Assembly: GCA_947175535.1 (NCBI GenBank)
Contig: CAMWNF010000006.1
Coordinates: forward strand, 1-52,632
Source: an uncultured Bacteroidales bacterium
GTDB lineage: Bacteria > Bacteroidota > Bacteroidia > Bacteroidales > Muribaculaceae
Length of the DNA stretch: 52,632 nucleotides
Direction: 5' to 3'
Positions 33,944 through 42,139 of this stretch are shown here, piece after piece. The notes under the pieces are model-generated. The model was not told where the DNA came from. It worked only from the letters and a program-made list of their open reading frames with translations, and did no database searches. Positions within the stretch are counted from its first letter, which is position 1. Each line of letters starts with the position of its first letter. The position numbers and the translations under genes are program-made.

Positions 33944-34771
33944 ATGGCAGACACATTACAATATTTGAAATCATCGCCGACCGGTAATTTTTTTCTGCTT
34001 GCCGGCCCGTGTGTGATTGAAGGCGAAAAAATGGCTCTTGACATAGCGGCGCATATCGTGCCGATATGTCAGCGGCTTAATATTCCATATGTATTCAAAG
34101 GCAGTTACCGTAAGGCTAACCGCTCACGTGTTGACTCATTTACCGGAATAGGTGATAAAAAAGCGCTTGAAATATTACGCAAGGTAAGAGAAGAATTTGG
34201 AGTCCCGGTTGTAACGGATATCCACGAAGCGGCAGAGGCTGAAATGGCAGCTGAATATGTCGATATCCTACAGATACCGGCGTTTCTTTGCCGTCAGACA
34301 GATTTGCTTGTCGCGGCAGCGCGTACGGGTAAGATGGTCAATATCAAGAAAGGTCAGTTTCTTGCGCCTGAGTCAATGCGTTTTGCAGTCCAGAAAATTA
34401 TTGATAGCGGCAACAGACAGGTTGCTGTTACCGAGCGCGGAACGACATTCGGCTACGGAGATTTAGTGGTCGATTACCGTGGCATACCGACTATGCAGCA
34501 GAGTGGGGATGTGCCTGTGATACTCGATGTGACTCATTCTCTCCAGCAGCCTAACACCGCAGCCGGAGTTACCGGCGGTCGTCCGGAGCTTATCGAGACA
34601 ATCGCGCGGGCGGGTATCGCAGTCGGTGCTGACGGTCTTTTCATCGAGACGCATCCAGACCCGTCGGTGGCAAAGAGCGACGGAGCCAATATGCTCAGAC
34701 TCGACCTGATAGAAGGTCTGCTTTCCAGACTTACAGATATACGCATGACCGTCAATTCATTTACGAAGTAA
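33944..34771 (+). CDS. kdsA: 3-deoxy-8-phosphooctulonate (KDO-8-P) synthase
   Basis: This enzyme of about 275 residues condenses PEP and arabinose-5-phosphate in lipid A inner-core synthesis. Blocks seen are LLAGPCVIEGE, FKGSYRKANRSR, VVTDIHEAAEAE, KKGQFLAPESM, ERGTTFGYGDLVVDYRGI and DVTHSLQQPN. The ATG at 33944 is chosen over an in-frame TTG at 33938. The TPR gene follows after 23 bases. Confidence 0.96.
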   Translation: MADTLQYLKSSPTGNFFLLAGPCVIEGEKMALDIAAHIVPICQRLNIPYVFKGSYRKANRSRVDSFTGIGDKKALEILRKVREEFGVPVVTDIHEAAEAEMAAEYVDILQIPAFLCRQTDLLVAAARTGKMVNIKKGQFLAPESMRFAVQKIIDSGNRQVAVTERGTTFGYGDLVVDYRGIPTMQQSGDVPVILDVTHSLQQPNTAAGVTGGRPELIETIARAGIAVGADGLFIETHPDPSVAKSDGANMLRLDLIEGLLSRLTDIRMTVNSFTK

Positions 34772-34794
34772 AAATTATTCAGCTACAATATAAT

Positions 34795-36393
34795 ATGAAG
34801 AAATCATTTGTTCTGCTCTCCCTCTTCCTTTTATCTGTGATTATGCCGGCTTTCGCCCAGCAACGAGGCATTGACAATCCTATCACTAAAGCAGTGCTTG
34901 ATGTTTATGAAAAGATGCTCCGCGAGAATCCCGATGAATATATGATTTGGTTCCGTCGCGCAAATGAGTATTATCGTCATGACGAATATATGAAGGCCCT
35001 GAAGGACATCAATGAGGCACTTCAACGTACGCCTACGTCAGATTCGGACCTTCGTTTCCAGGAGTATATGTTGCGTGCGGGTATCTACAATCAGACTTCA
35101 CGCAAGCAGGAGGCTCTTGCCGACCTTAACGAAGCATGTCGTCTTGACCCCAATTCATATGCAGCAATCTATCAGCGCGCAAACACAGAATATGAACTCG
35201 AACAATTCGCTGACGCTAAGACTGACTACACACGTCTTCAACGATTGAATTCGCGTAGCGCCGAAGCACCGCTCGGTCTCGCGCGTATCGCTATCCGCGA
35301 AAATAATCTCGGAATGGCTAATGACTATCTCGAGCAGGCTGTTTCGCTTGATCCGAACAACGCAGAAACATATGTGCGCCGTGCGTCAGTGCGTAAACTT
35401 ATGGGAAACAACAACGGTGCGGTCGATGATTTAATCCTTGCCATCAGCATCGACAGTAACCACACCAAAGCCATCGAGGCATTAGTTGATTACGGCAATA
35501 CAAACTTTGCCGCTACAATCAACGGTCTGTCATCTGCAATCCGGCAGGCACCTCAGGTCGGTATGTTCTGGTATCTGCGTGCGGTTATCGAACAGGCTCA
35601 TTATCACTACAAGGCAGCCATCGACGATTACCGCCACATAATCGACAACGGACTATACAAGTATCAGGGTCTTTATGCTTCGATTGCAGAATGCGAGTAT
35701 GCGCTCGGCGACTTTGATGCCGCTCTTTCAGACATAGATTATGCTCTCGGCATGTCGACCAACGAGGCCCAGTATTTCACGCTCAAATCGAAAGTGCTCC
35801 GCGCTCTCGGTCGCTATGACGAGGCAGTCGAAGCTGCCGCTCGTGCACTGTCTGTTGACAGAAATTATGCTGACGGACTTGCAGAGATGGGTTTATGCTA
35901 CATGGCTAAAGAAAATTATAAGGAAGCATCGGCTCTTTTCGGCGAAGCCATGATGACGAATGCTGAGAATCCGTATTATTATATGCTTCGCGCATGGTTG
36001 CTGCGTGATTATATGAATCAGCCCGAGGCGGCAAACGGTTTCTACGAGCAGGTTGCCGAAATGGACTTTTTCTATGTTGACAATGTTAAATCTCTCAAAG
36101 GATTCGCACAGCTGTTCCTTGACCGTTACACACGTGCTGAAGGCTGGATGAACAATATTCTCACGACAGTCACGGACAATGATGGTCTTATCAATTATTA
36201 TGCAGCATGTTTCTACTGCGCTGCTGACGACAGCGACCGCGCACTGACATGTGCAGAAGCAGCCTTAAAGGCAGGATATGCCAATTATTATGATTGGATG
36301 TACAACACCGACGCTCGCATTAATGTTGCGCCTCTCCGTGACGACCTTCGTTTCCTCAATCTTTTGCATCGCTACGAAGGTATCTTCAAATAA
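34795..36393 (+). CDS. Secreted tetratricopeptide-repeat protein
   Basis: This 532-residue protein has a signal peptide (VLLSLFLLSVIMPAFA) followed by about a dozen TPR-type helix pairs, for example EYYRHDEYMKALKDINEALQ, EARRLDP-like and AEMGLCYMAKENYKEASALF. TPR arrays are scaffolds for protein contacts, and this one would sit in the periplasm. The partner is unknown. It lies between kdsA and nadE on the same strand. Confidence 0.85.
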   Translation: MKKSFVLLSLFLLSVIMPAFAQQRGIDNPITKAVLDVYEKMLRENPDEYMIWFRRANEYYRHDEYMKALKDINEALQRTPTSDSDLRFQEYMLRAGIYNQTSRKQEALADLNEACRLDPNSYAAIYQRANTEYELEQFADAKTDYTRLQRLNSRSAEAPLGLARIAIRENNLGMANDYLEQAVSLDPNNAETYVRRASVRKLMGNNNGAVDDLILAISIDSNHTKAIEALVDYGNTNFAATINGLSSAIRQAPQVGMFWYLRAVIEQAHYHYKAAIDDYRHIIDNGLYKYQGLYASIAECEYALGDFDAALSDIDYALGMSTNEAQYFTLKSKVLRALGRYDEAVEAAARALSVDRNYADGLAEMGLCYMAKENYKEASALFGEAMMTNAENPYYYMLRAWLLRDYMNQPEAANGFYEQVAEMDFFYVDNVKSLKGFAQLFLDRYTRAEGWMNNILTTVTDNDGLINYYAACFYCAADDSDRALTCAEAALKAGYANYYDWMYNTDARINVAPLRDDLRFLNLLHRYEGIFK

Positions 36394-36416
36394 TTGTAAA
36401 ATAAGCTCATAACCAT

Positions 36417-38348
36417 ATGTACGAAGGATATTTGCGCGTAGCTGCAGCTATTCCGGCAGTTCAGCCGGCAGATGTCAGCCATAATGTCGCGTCAATAATA
36501 AAGATGATTGAAAAACTGAGTTGCCGGAATGCTGACATGATAGTTTTCCCGGAAATGTCAGTTACAGGGTACACTTGTGCAGACCTGTTTCATTCGGCAA
36601 CGCTAATCAGTTCCGTCAAAGATGCGATTCTGCGTATTTGTCATGTAACAGTACGTCCTGACAGTCCGCTTGTGTTTGTCGGTGCTCCATTGCTGGTCAA
36701 CGATACTCTTTATAATTGTGCGATAGCCATCAGAGGAAATGTTCTTGCTGTCATACCGAAGACTTATATCCCTAATTACAACGAGTTTTACGAAAAGCGG
36801 TGGTGGGCTTCTGCTCCGGATGAGAATCTAAAATGGACTGCTCCCGATGGTTCAGTGGTGCCATTCGGTGTTCACACGCTCTTGTCGTTTAATAATGTCA
36901 AAATCGGAGTAGAGATTTGCGAGGATCTCTGGACTCCTGTTCCTCCAAGCTGTAATGCGGCTATGGCAGGAGCCACTGTTATCGCGAATCTCTCGGCAAG
37001 TGATGACCTTATCGGTAAGTATAATTATCTGCGTGACCTTGTGGTGCAACAGGCAGGTCGTTGTAAATGCGGTTATGTCTATGCTTCAGCCGGATATGGA
37101 GAGTCTTCGACTGATTTGGTATTCGACGGAAAAGCTTTCATCGCCGATAATGGCAACATGATAGCTTCTAATCCGCGATGGCAGCGCCATCCGCAGTATT
37201 CGATTGCTGATATTGATATAGAGGCATTGATACGTAGCCGCATGGTCACCAATTCCTATTCCGATTGCCGTGAAAGAACAGGCGTGAGTGGGTATGAAAT
37301 TGTTGATTGTGGTGTACGGGAGGGCGTTGATGACGGAAAATTGCTTCGTCGTGTCAATCCTCTGCCTTTTGTTCCGGCTTCTGACTCCCGTTTGCGTGAG
37401 CGTTGCGAAGAAATAATCAACATTCAGGTCGCAGGGCTTTGCCGGCGTCTTGAGTTTACCCATTGCAGAAATCTTGTCATCGGTATTTCCGGTGGTCTTG
37501 ATTCTACGCTTGCTCTCCTCGTTGCTGTAAGAGCCTTCGATAGCCTCGGCTATGACCGTAAAGGCATATGCGGCGTTACTATGCCAGGATTTGGAACGAC
37601 AGACCGTACGCATGATAATGCAGTCGCATTGATGAATGCTCTGGGAGTTTCTACACGAGAAATATCAATTGTCCCAGCTGTCAATCAGCATTTTGAAGAT
37701 ATCGGTCATGATGTTTCGGTTCATGATGTCACATATGAAAATTCACAGGCTCGCGAGCGTACTCAAATACTGATGGATATTGCCAATCAGCTTGGCGGTA
37801 TGGTTTTGGGTACTGGTGATTTATCGGAACTTGCTCTCGGTTGGGCAACTTATAATGGTGACCATATGTCAATGTATGGAGTGAATGCAGGTGTGCCTAA
37901 AACCCTTGTGCGTCATCTCACAAAGTATTTTGCAGATGAAGTCGTTGACGGCGAATGTCGCAAAACGCTGCTTGATATTGTCGATACACCTATCAGTCCG
38001 GAGCTTATTCCTGCTGAAACGGACGGAACAATAAAACAGAGAACAGAAGATCTTGTCGGACCTTATGAACTCCATGATTTCTTCTTGTATTATACTCTCC
38101 GTTTCGGCTTCACGCCTAAACGAATTTTCAGACTGGCTATGAATGCGTTTGACGGACGTTATGAACGTGATGTCATAAAGCATTGGATGACTGTTTTCTT
38201 CCGCCGTTTCTTTGCGCAACAGTTCAAACGTTCATGTTTGCCTGACGGACCGAAAGTCGGTTCTGTATGTCTGTCGCCACGTGGAGACTGGCGCATGCCG
38301 TCCGACGCATCTTCCGCTCTCTGGCTCGCCGAGTGCGAAGCGTTGTAA
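36417..38348 (+). CDS. nadE: Glutamine-dependent NAD+ synthetase
   Basis: This 643-residue two-domain enzyme makes NAD from deamido-NAD. The N-terminal nitrilase-type glutaminase has the Glu-Lys-Cys triad in VFPEMSVTGY (Glu46), IPKTYIPNYNEFYEKRWW, and GVEICEDLW. The C-terminal synthetase has the PP-loop GISGGLDSTLAL near residue 360 and LGTGDLSELALGW. Length and order match the long bacterial/eukaryotic type. It ends at a strong terminator and marks the last chromosomal gene before the integrative element. Confidence 0.95.
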   Translation: MYEGYLRVAAAIPAVQPADVSHNVASIIKMIEKLSCRNADMIVFPEMSVTGYTCADLFHSATLISSVKDAILRICHVTVRPDSPLVFVGAPLLVNDTLYNCAIAIRGNVLAVIPKTYIPNYNEFYEKRWWASAPDENLKWTAPDGSVVPFGVHTLLSFNNVKIGVEICEDLWTPVPPSCNAAMAGATVIANLSASDDLIGKYNYLRDLVVQQAGRCKCGYVYASAGYGESSTDLVFDGKAFIADNGNMIASNPRWQRHPQYSIADIDIEALIRSRMVTNSYSDCRERTGVSGYEIVDCGVREGVDDGKLLRRVNPLPFVPASDSRLRERCEEIINIQVAGLCRRLEFTHCRNLVIGISGGLDSTLALLVAVRAFDSLGYDRKGICGVTMPGFGTTDRTHDNAVALMNALGVSTREISIVPAVNQHFEDIGHDVSVHDVTYENSQARERTQILMDIANQLGGMVLGTGDLSELALGWATYNGDHMSMYGVNAGVPKTLVRHLTKYFADEVVDGECRKTLLDIVDTPISPELIPAETDGTIKQRTEDLVGPYELHDFFLYYTLRFGFTPKRIFRLAMNAFDGRYERDVIKHWMTVFFRRFFAQQFKRSCLPDGPKVGSVCLSPRGDWRMPSDASSALWLAECEAL

Positions 38349-38365
38349 AAGATTTGAAATATATT

Positions 38366-38408
38366 AAAAGTGCTCAAAATGTAGTTGCCTGCATTTTGAG
38401 CACTTTTT
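38366..38408 (+). terminator. Intrinsic terminator after nadE
   Basis: AAAAGTGCTCAAAATG (38366-38381) and CATTTTGAGCACTTTT (38392-38407) are fully complementary and are followed by T. Confidence 0.9.
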
Positions 38409-38440
38409 ATGATATTACATCGCTGCTTATCTGCAATTCA

Positions 38441-38845
38441 TCATTCCCACTCGATTAAGCGTTTGATTTGTGAATGGGCTGATATATCGTGAGTTATATT
38501 TGCTGTTCGTTTCATCGGGGTTGAAAATCGGGGTTGTTTTTGATTTTGCAGGCGCGCTGTAGGACAGTCAGTTAGATTGAAAATTCCACGCTGGCTGCTG
38601 GGATTTTTACTCTGTTCATGCCGTTTCAGACGTCTTGCGACTGCAAAGGTGCGCATTCTCGTTAACATACACAACACCAACGCTTTGCATTTTTTTCGCT
38701 CTCCCTCTGTGGCTTTAGCAATGCAGCCTGGGAGTGTTGTAACGAGATATTTGGAATACTCATAGTGTTGAGAAAGTGGAAGGTAGGTAACCCACCATTC
38801 CCCCTCCCTTCCTCCATACCTTAAGGGGCGCACATCGTTTGCCAT
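38441..38845 (-). CDS. Doubtful ORF reading through the left att site
   Basis: This 134-codon ORF ends in the att repeat, so its last residues IEWE equal the GuaA C-terminus. The product is basic with Arg/Lys/Pro/Thr-rich composition and little sign of a fold (for example RRLKRHEQSKNPSSQRG). It may be no more than open frame in a conserved element end. The tandem ATCGGGGTTG repeats lie within it. Confidence 0.2.
   Translation of the reverse strand: MANDVRPLRYGGREGEWWVTYLPLSQHYEYSKYLVTTLPGCIAKATEGERKKCKALVLCMLTRMRTFAVARRLKRHEQSKNPSSQRGIFNLTDCPTARLQNQKQPRFSTPMKRTANITHDISAHSQIKRLIEWE
38443..38456. repeat. Left attachment site (att) of the guaA element
   Basis: ATTCCCACTCGATT is identical to 50303-50316 in the 3' end of guaA. 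On the minus strand, with the two bases before it, it still encodes Ile-Glu-Trp-Glu and a TGA stop, that is, the original guaA tail displaced by insertion. Confidence 0.85.
38514..38536 (+). repeat. Tandem ATCGGGGTTG repeats at the left end of the element
   Basis: ATCGGGGTTG occurs at 38514-38523 and 38527-38536 with AAA between them, about 60 bases inside the left att site. Related copies lie inside the right end (50111, 50130). Position and direct repetition resemble arm-type integrase sites. Confidence 0.55.
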
Positions 38846-38954
38846 GGAAGATGTAGAAAATTTTCCTGGGAAATTTCACAGAGTGTGTCAACTGTTGAGG
38901 TGTGCCATTTTAATCTTGCCGAGGGCGTTTGATACACTCTCAAAGTGTAACAGC

Positions 38955-39734
38955 CTAATCTTTTAGGTTATTCTGTCGCAACCGATGTAGAAAGTGGTCG
39001 ATTTCGGACTGGTCACGAGTATTGCGCGGATAGCCGTTCCTCTTAAACCAAGGATTCATTTCGTTGGTTATAATTCCCAGTTTCTCGTATAGACCTCTGA
39101 ACGAGTAAACGTAGAGGTCATTCACAAACCAGCCTACGAAGAGTCGTCCTTCATCTAACCAAACATCCAAATCTATTGGGTACTTAAAGGTACTGGGTAC
39201 TTCCAGTTTCTTTTCTGCTTCCACCAGTTGAGGTATGATGGCTTGTTGTATAAGGGCTAACTCTTCGCTGTAATCATCGAAAGAATAACAGCGTCGAGGG
39301 TTCTTCGCATCCATACCCATAAGCCGACGTGAAAGATAATAGCGCACCCGCCATGCTGAATAGCCGTCATGGTAAAACGCAGCGTCCAGTATAGCAAATC
39401 TTTCGGCAATGGTGGAGAAGGCTCGGTAGTCCTGCCGTTGAGCGAACCAACGATATGCGCTTATATTCTCGAAGAGGTGCCAGTCGATGAAGCGGAAGAG
39501 TTTGACATAATGCCGTGGTGGATTCGGACTATTCTTGAATGAGAAGTCATCATAATCGCATAGCCCCAAACGTATAAGTTGTGCAATGGCTTTGTGCGGT
39601 ATGTTGAAGACAAGGACACAGTGGCGTTCATAATCTATGGCATGAATATAATGTGCATGAGTCAGCCAGTTTGAAACTTCAACTACTGACGTGGAATCAA
39701 ATGGAATGGTAAGAAAGTTGTGAATATGTTCCAT
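38955..39734 (-). CDS. Unknown protein, third gene of the NADAR operon
   Basis: I do not recognise this 259-residue protein. It is soluble, rich in aromatic residues (HYVKLFRFIDWHLFENISAYRWFAQRQ; AWRVRYYLSRRLMGM), and mixed alpha/beta, with a C-terminal YVYSFRGLYEKLGIITNEMNPWFKRNGYPRN segment. There are no membrane helices and no known catalytic signature. It is the most distal gene of the three-gene minus-strand operon headed by the NADAR gene and lies 89 bases after the 125-residue gene, with a hairpin in the gap. If the operon is a toxin/antidote or defence system, this is a candidate effector (inference). Confidence 0.65.
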   Translation of the reverse strand: MEHIHNFLTIPFDSTSVVEVSNWLTHAHYIHAIDYERHCVLVFNIPHKAIAQLIRLGLCDYDDFSFKNSPNPPRHYVKLFRFIDWHLFENISAYRWFAQRQDYRAFSTIAERFAILDAAFYHDGYSAWRVRYYLSRRLMGMDAKNPRRCYSFDDYSEELALIQQAIIPQLVEAEKKLEVPSTFKYPIDLDVWLDEGRLFVGWFVNDLYVYSFRGLYEKLGIITNEMNPWFKRNGYPRNTRDQSEIDHFLHRLRQNNLKD

Positions 39735-39763
39735 ACTATATAATGTGTAGATTGCTTAAGTTA

Positions 39764-39796
39764 ATTGGGCTGCGCTGAGGGGATACGCAACCCAAT
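39764..39796. repeat. Hairpin between the second and third genes of the NADAR operon
   Basis: ATTGGGCTGCG (39764-39774) and CGCAACCCAAT (39786-39796) pair with one mismatch around an 11-base loop. No T-run follows on the minus strand, so it is better read as an RNA-stability or translation element than as a terminator. GGGCTGCGC also occurs, inverted, in the leader hairpin region near 41065. Confidence 0.45.
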
Positions 39797-39823
39797 CTCC
39801 GTCGTTTGTGGTGAGCGCGGATG

Positions 39824-40201
39824 TTATCTTTTTATTACGATATGTTTGTTAAGTGCAGGGATGAGGCTCAAAAGAGAGCTGAAAGTATTAGTGACTTCTG
39901 ATGGAGTAGTTGGATTCCATTTGAAACCTAACGTATTTGAGATATTGTACAACCTTATGTTGAGACCAATAGCAAGCCCAATCTCTATTGTTCTATTCAT
40001 TGTGGTTGCAAGGTCATAATCCCACACCCACATTACCTTAAGACTTGTTATAATGCTGTCGTAAGAAACGATGGATGCAGAAATGCGTATAGGGGGCTGA
40101 AAGTGTCCTTCGTTGAAAACCCACTCCTCAATTAGCTGTTCTGTCTCACGAGGTGAATTTGGGAGTAGGCGCACCACTGGCGCGCACTCATGGCTATTCA
40201 T
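39824..40201 (-). CDS. Unknown protein, second gene of the NADAR operon
   Basis: This 125-residue protein begins MNSHECAPVVRLLPNSPRE and has an acidic helical N-terminal part (TEQLIEEWVFNEGHF), a central strand-rich part with IVSYDSIITSLKVMWVWDYDL, and a C-terminal helix (TNTFSSLLSLIPALNKHI). No family is recognised and no membrane helix is convincing. It lies 19 bases after the NADAR gene, so translation is likely coupled. Confidence 0.6.
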   Translation of the reverse strand: MNSHECAPVVRLLPNSPRETEQLIEEWVFNEGHFQPPIRISASIVSYDSIITSLKVMWVWDYDLATTMNRTIEIGLAIGLNIRLYNISNTLGFKWNPTTPSEVTNTFSSLLSLIPALNKHIVIKR

Positions 40202-40220
40202 AAGCGAAATTGTTTTGCGG

Positions 40221-40985
40221 TTAGAATGTTAAATGATTGCCCAATATGGTGATATTGGCTGAGTTGAGAAGAGCGCGGTCGATGGGAGGCTCAATACCTT
40301 CAATGAGGCAGCGACGGCAAATCATTAGAATCTTGCCTATGTTGTTCTGACCCTCGAAAGTTCCTATATTGCGGACTGAATTGGTCTCAATGTTGATTTT
40401 GAGGTCAAGAGCCTTCTTGGTGAGGTTCGCACCGCTCCATCGCTTGATACGCTGCGCGAGCTTTCTACGCTCGGCTATCAATTCGGGATTCTTACAGCCC
40501 CAAATCTGAGCCGTGCCACCAGTGTCGCGAGTGGTCTCTTCAACCAGTACCACACCCTCAGGGATGGATAGCAATTTGGCTCTAAAATCGGTATTGCCGA
40601 GGCACTTCTGCCAAATCACAAACAGCATCCACTGCAAGCGGAATGTCGGGAAATCCTCACGGACTTGTTTCTTGTACTTTGCCTTAATGAAACGTTTGGC
40701 AGCGTAACCGCTTGTTACAGAGAGAAACTCTCTCTGAATAGCCTCCTCAGCATACTCCCCACAAAGGTAAAGTTGCTCGGACGAAAGCCAGTTAACGCCT
40801 GCAAGCTCAAAGGGATAGCCCCCTGCCATGTTGCTAAGTCTCAACTCAATCCCCTCCACGATGTCAGTGACCTTCTTGAAGCACCACACGGGCTGCGCAG
40901 ACGCAACGATTCTCTCCTCACGCCCCAAGGACGCAACGAGTTCAGACACGAGAGATGAAGTCGAAAGATAATTTGGATTATTCAT
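40221..40985 (-). CDS. NADAR-superfamily protein (YbiA-like)
   Basis: This 254-residue protein contains the NADAR fold over about residues 35-165. LSNMAGGYPFELAGVNWLSS stands for the family's FSNF...PF block, SSEQLYLCGEYA (68-79) for its SxEhyfqA helix, AAKRFIKAKYKKQVREDF for the middle helix, WMLFVIWQKCLGN for the WmlxvvxxKfxqN helix, and VVLVEETTRDTGGTAQIWG (145-163) for the LvExsxxDxxWG end with the acidic catalytic residues. NADAR proteins act on ADP-ribose-derived compounds, and some reverse guanine ADP-ribosylation by toxins. The last 85 residues are extra and basic. It heads a three-gene operon with a structured leader. Confidence 0.8.
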   Translation of the reverse strand: MNNPNYLSTSSLVSELVASLGREERIVASAQPVWCFKKVTDIVEGIELRLSNMAGGYPFELAGVNWLSSEQLYLCGEYAEEAIQREFLSVTSGYAAKRFIKAKYKKQVREDFPTFRLQWMLFVIWQKCLGNTDFRAKLLSIPEGVVLVEETTRDTGGTAQIWGCKNPELIAERRKLAQRIKRWSGANLTKKALDLKINIETNSVRNIGTFEGQNNIGKILMICRRCLIEGIEPPIDRALLNSANITILGNHLTF

Positions 40986-41066
40986 AACTCTTTATTTTAT
41001 AGTTATTTACTATCGCGTCTGGATTTCTCCGACCACCGTGGCCAGTTATGCTTGGCTCGGTTGGCG

Positions 41067-41082
41067 CAGCCCCGAAGGGCTG
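41067..41082 (-). promoter_or_regulatory. UUCG-capped hairpin in the NADAR operon leader
   Basis: On the minus strand the leader reads CAGCCC-TTCG-GGGCTG, six base pairs closed by an extra-stable C(UUCG)G tetraloop. It lies about 80 bases before the NADAR start and about 30 bases after the predicted transcription start. Confidence 0.55.
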
Positions 41083-41118
41083 ACTCTTGACACTAAGGGA
41101 TTCTCCCTCTTCAGACTG

Positions 41119-41126
41119 CAAAGTTA
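41119..41126 (-). promoter_or_regulatory. Bacteroidales -7 box for the NADAR operon
   Basis: The minus strand reads TAACTTTG. Predicted transcription starts near 41112, giving a leader of about 125 bases with the UUCG hairpin. Confidence 0.5.
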
Positions 41127-41259
41127 CAAAATCAACATACCTCTTGTCAAGTTCTCGGTGTTAAAAATTGATAAGGACATTGTAGCAATAAATGACATTG
41201 TGATTATCACCTATACTGTTCCTCCTACCAACGGAAATACTTAAGTATATCAACATTTC

Positions 41260-42090
41260 TCAGTCTAAGTAAGACAAGTAGATAGTGTAGTGAGGTTTAT
41301 CCGTGAGTGAGAATTTAACATCAACACTTCTCAGTACATCTCCATCAAAATTATACTCCATCTTTTCAAACCATATCGTTGACAACATCTTCCGTGACTT
41401 TACTGGAATCCATTGAACCAGCATAAAGAAATTACTGTCTAAATCTATATTAAGTAAGCGTCCTCCTACATTACAACATCCTCAAATGATTTGCGATATA
41501 TCAACATTCAAGTCATTGTCATAAGATGAGTAGGAGACATTTTTATCTCTGCTACAACTTTTGGATTCGTTCCCGTTTGTAAGGTTGATGACATTGTAAA
41601 ATACATACACATTATTATCCATCATTTTAACTGACTCGCGTAATGCTGCGAAGTTATCCCCAGCATCTCGGTGTACTATTGAAAGAGCATAATCTTGAAA
41701 GTCATAATCATAACAGAACATTCCTATTTTGAGGGGTCTATTCTTTTCAATGTCATATCGGGACATCTCGACTGGTCTCTTTTCAGCATCGACCTTTATT
41801 TCATACTGACTATTTTTTTTGTTGTCGGAAAAGTCCTCTCTTATAATGTTTCCGTCTTCATTTTTGTGTATCTTGACAGTCTCGTAAGCAATGGCTTGTC
41901 GTCCAAATACTACTGAATTAATCTCACCTCTATTGTCATATTCCAATTTGATTAGATATGGGAGGGCTGAGCTGTCGGAATAATCTACTCTAATCTCGGA
42001 CACCATTTTCTCGCTTCGCTGATTCAATCTTACTGCATTTGCGGAAAATGAAAACAACGCCACGATTATCAAAATTACTGACTTCTCCAT
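41260..42090 (-). pseudogene. Secreted protein gene interrupted by an in-frame TGA
   Basis: From the ATG at 42090 the gene encodes a signal peptide (MEKSVILIIVALFSFSANA) and a strand-rich protein resembling Bacteroidales DUF4595-type proteins (YLIKLEYDNRGEINSVVF...). A TGA at 41482-41484 stops it after 202 residues (ISQII). The same frame continues past it for about 73 codons of protein-like sequence (NVGGRLLNIDLDSNFF...) and ends with the family-like LTDKPHYTIYLSYLD. The uninterrupted product would be about 275 residues. A single GGA to TGA change explains the break. It is the last gene of the zinc-ribbon operon. It could be a recent pseudogene, a readthrough case or a base error. Confidence 0.65.
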
Positions 42091-42139
42091 GGTTCTATGT
42101 TTATTGAAATTAAAGAGGAGACCGAAGCCTCCTCCATTC

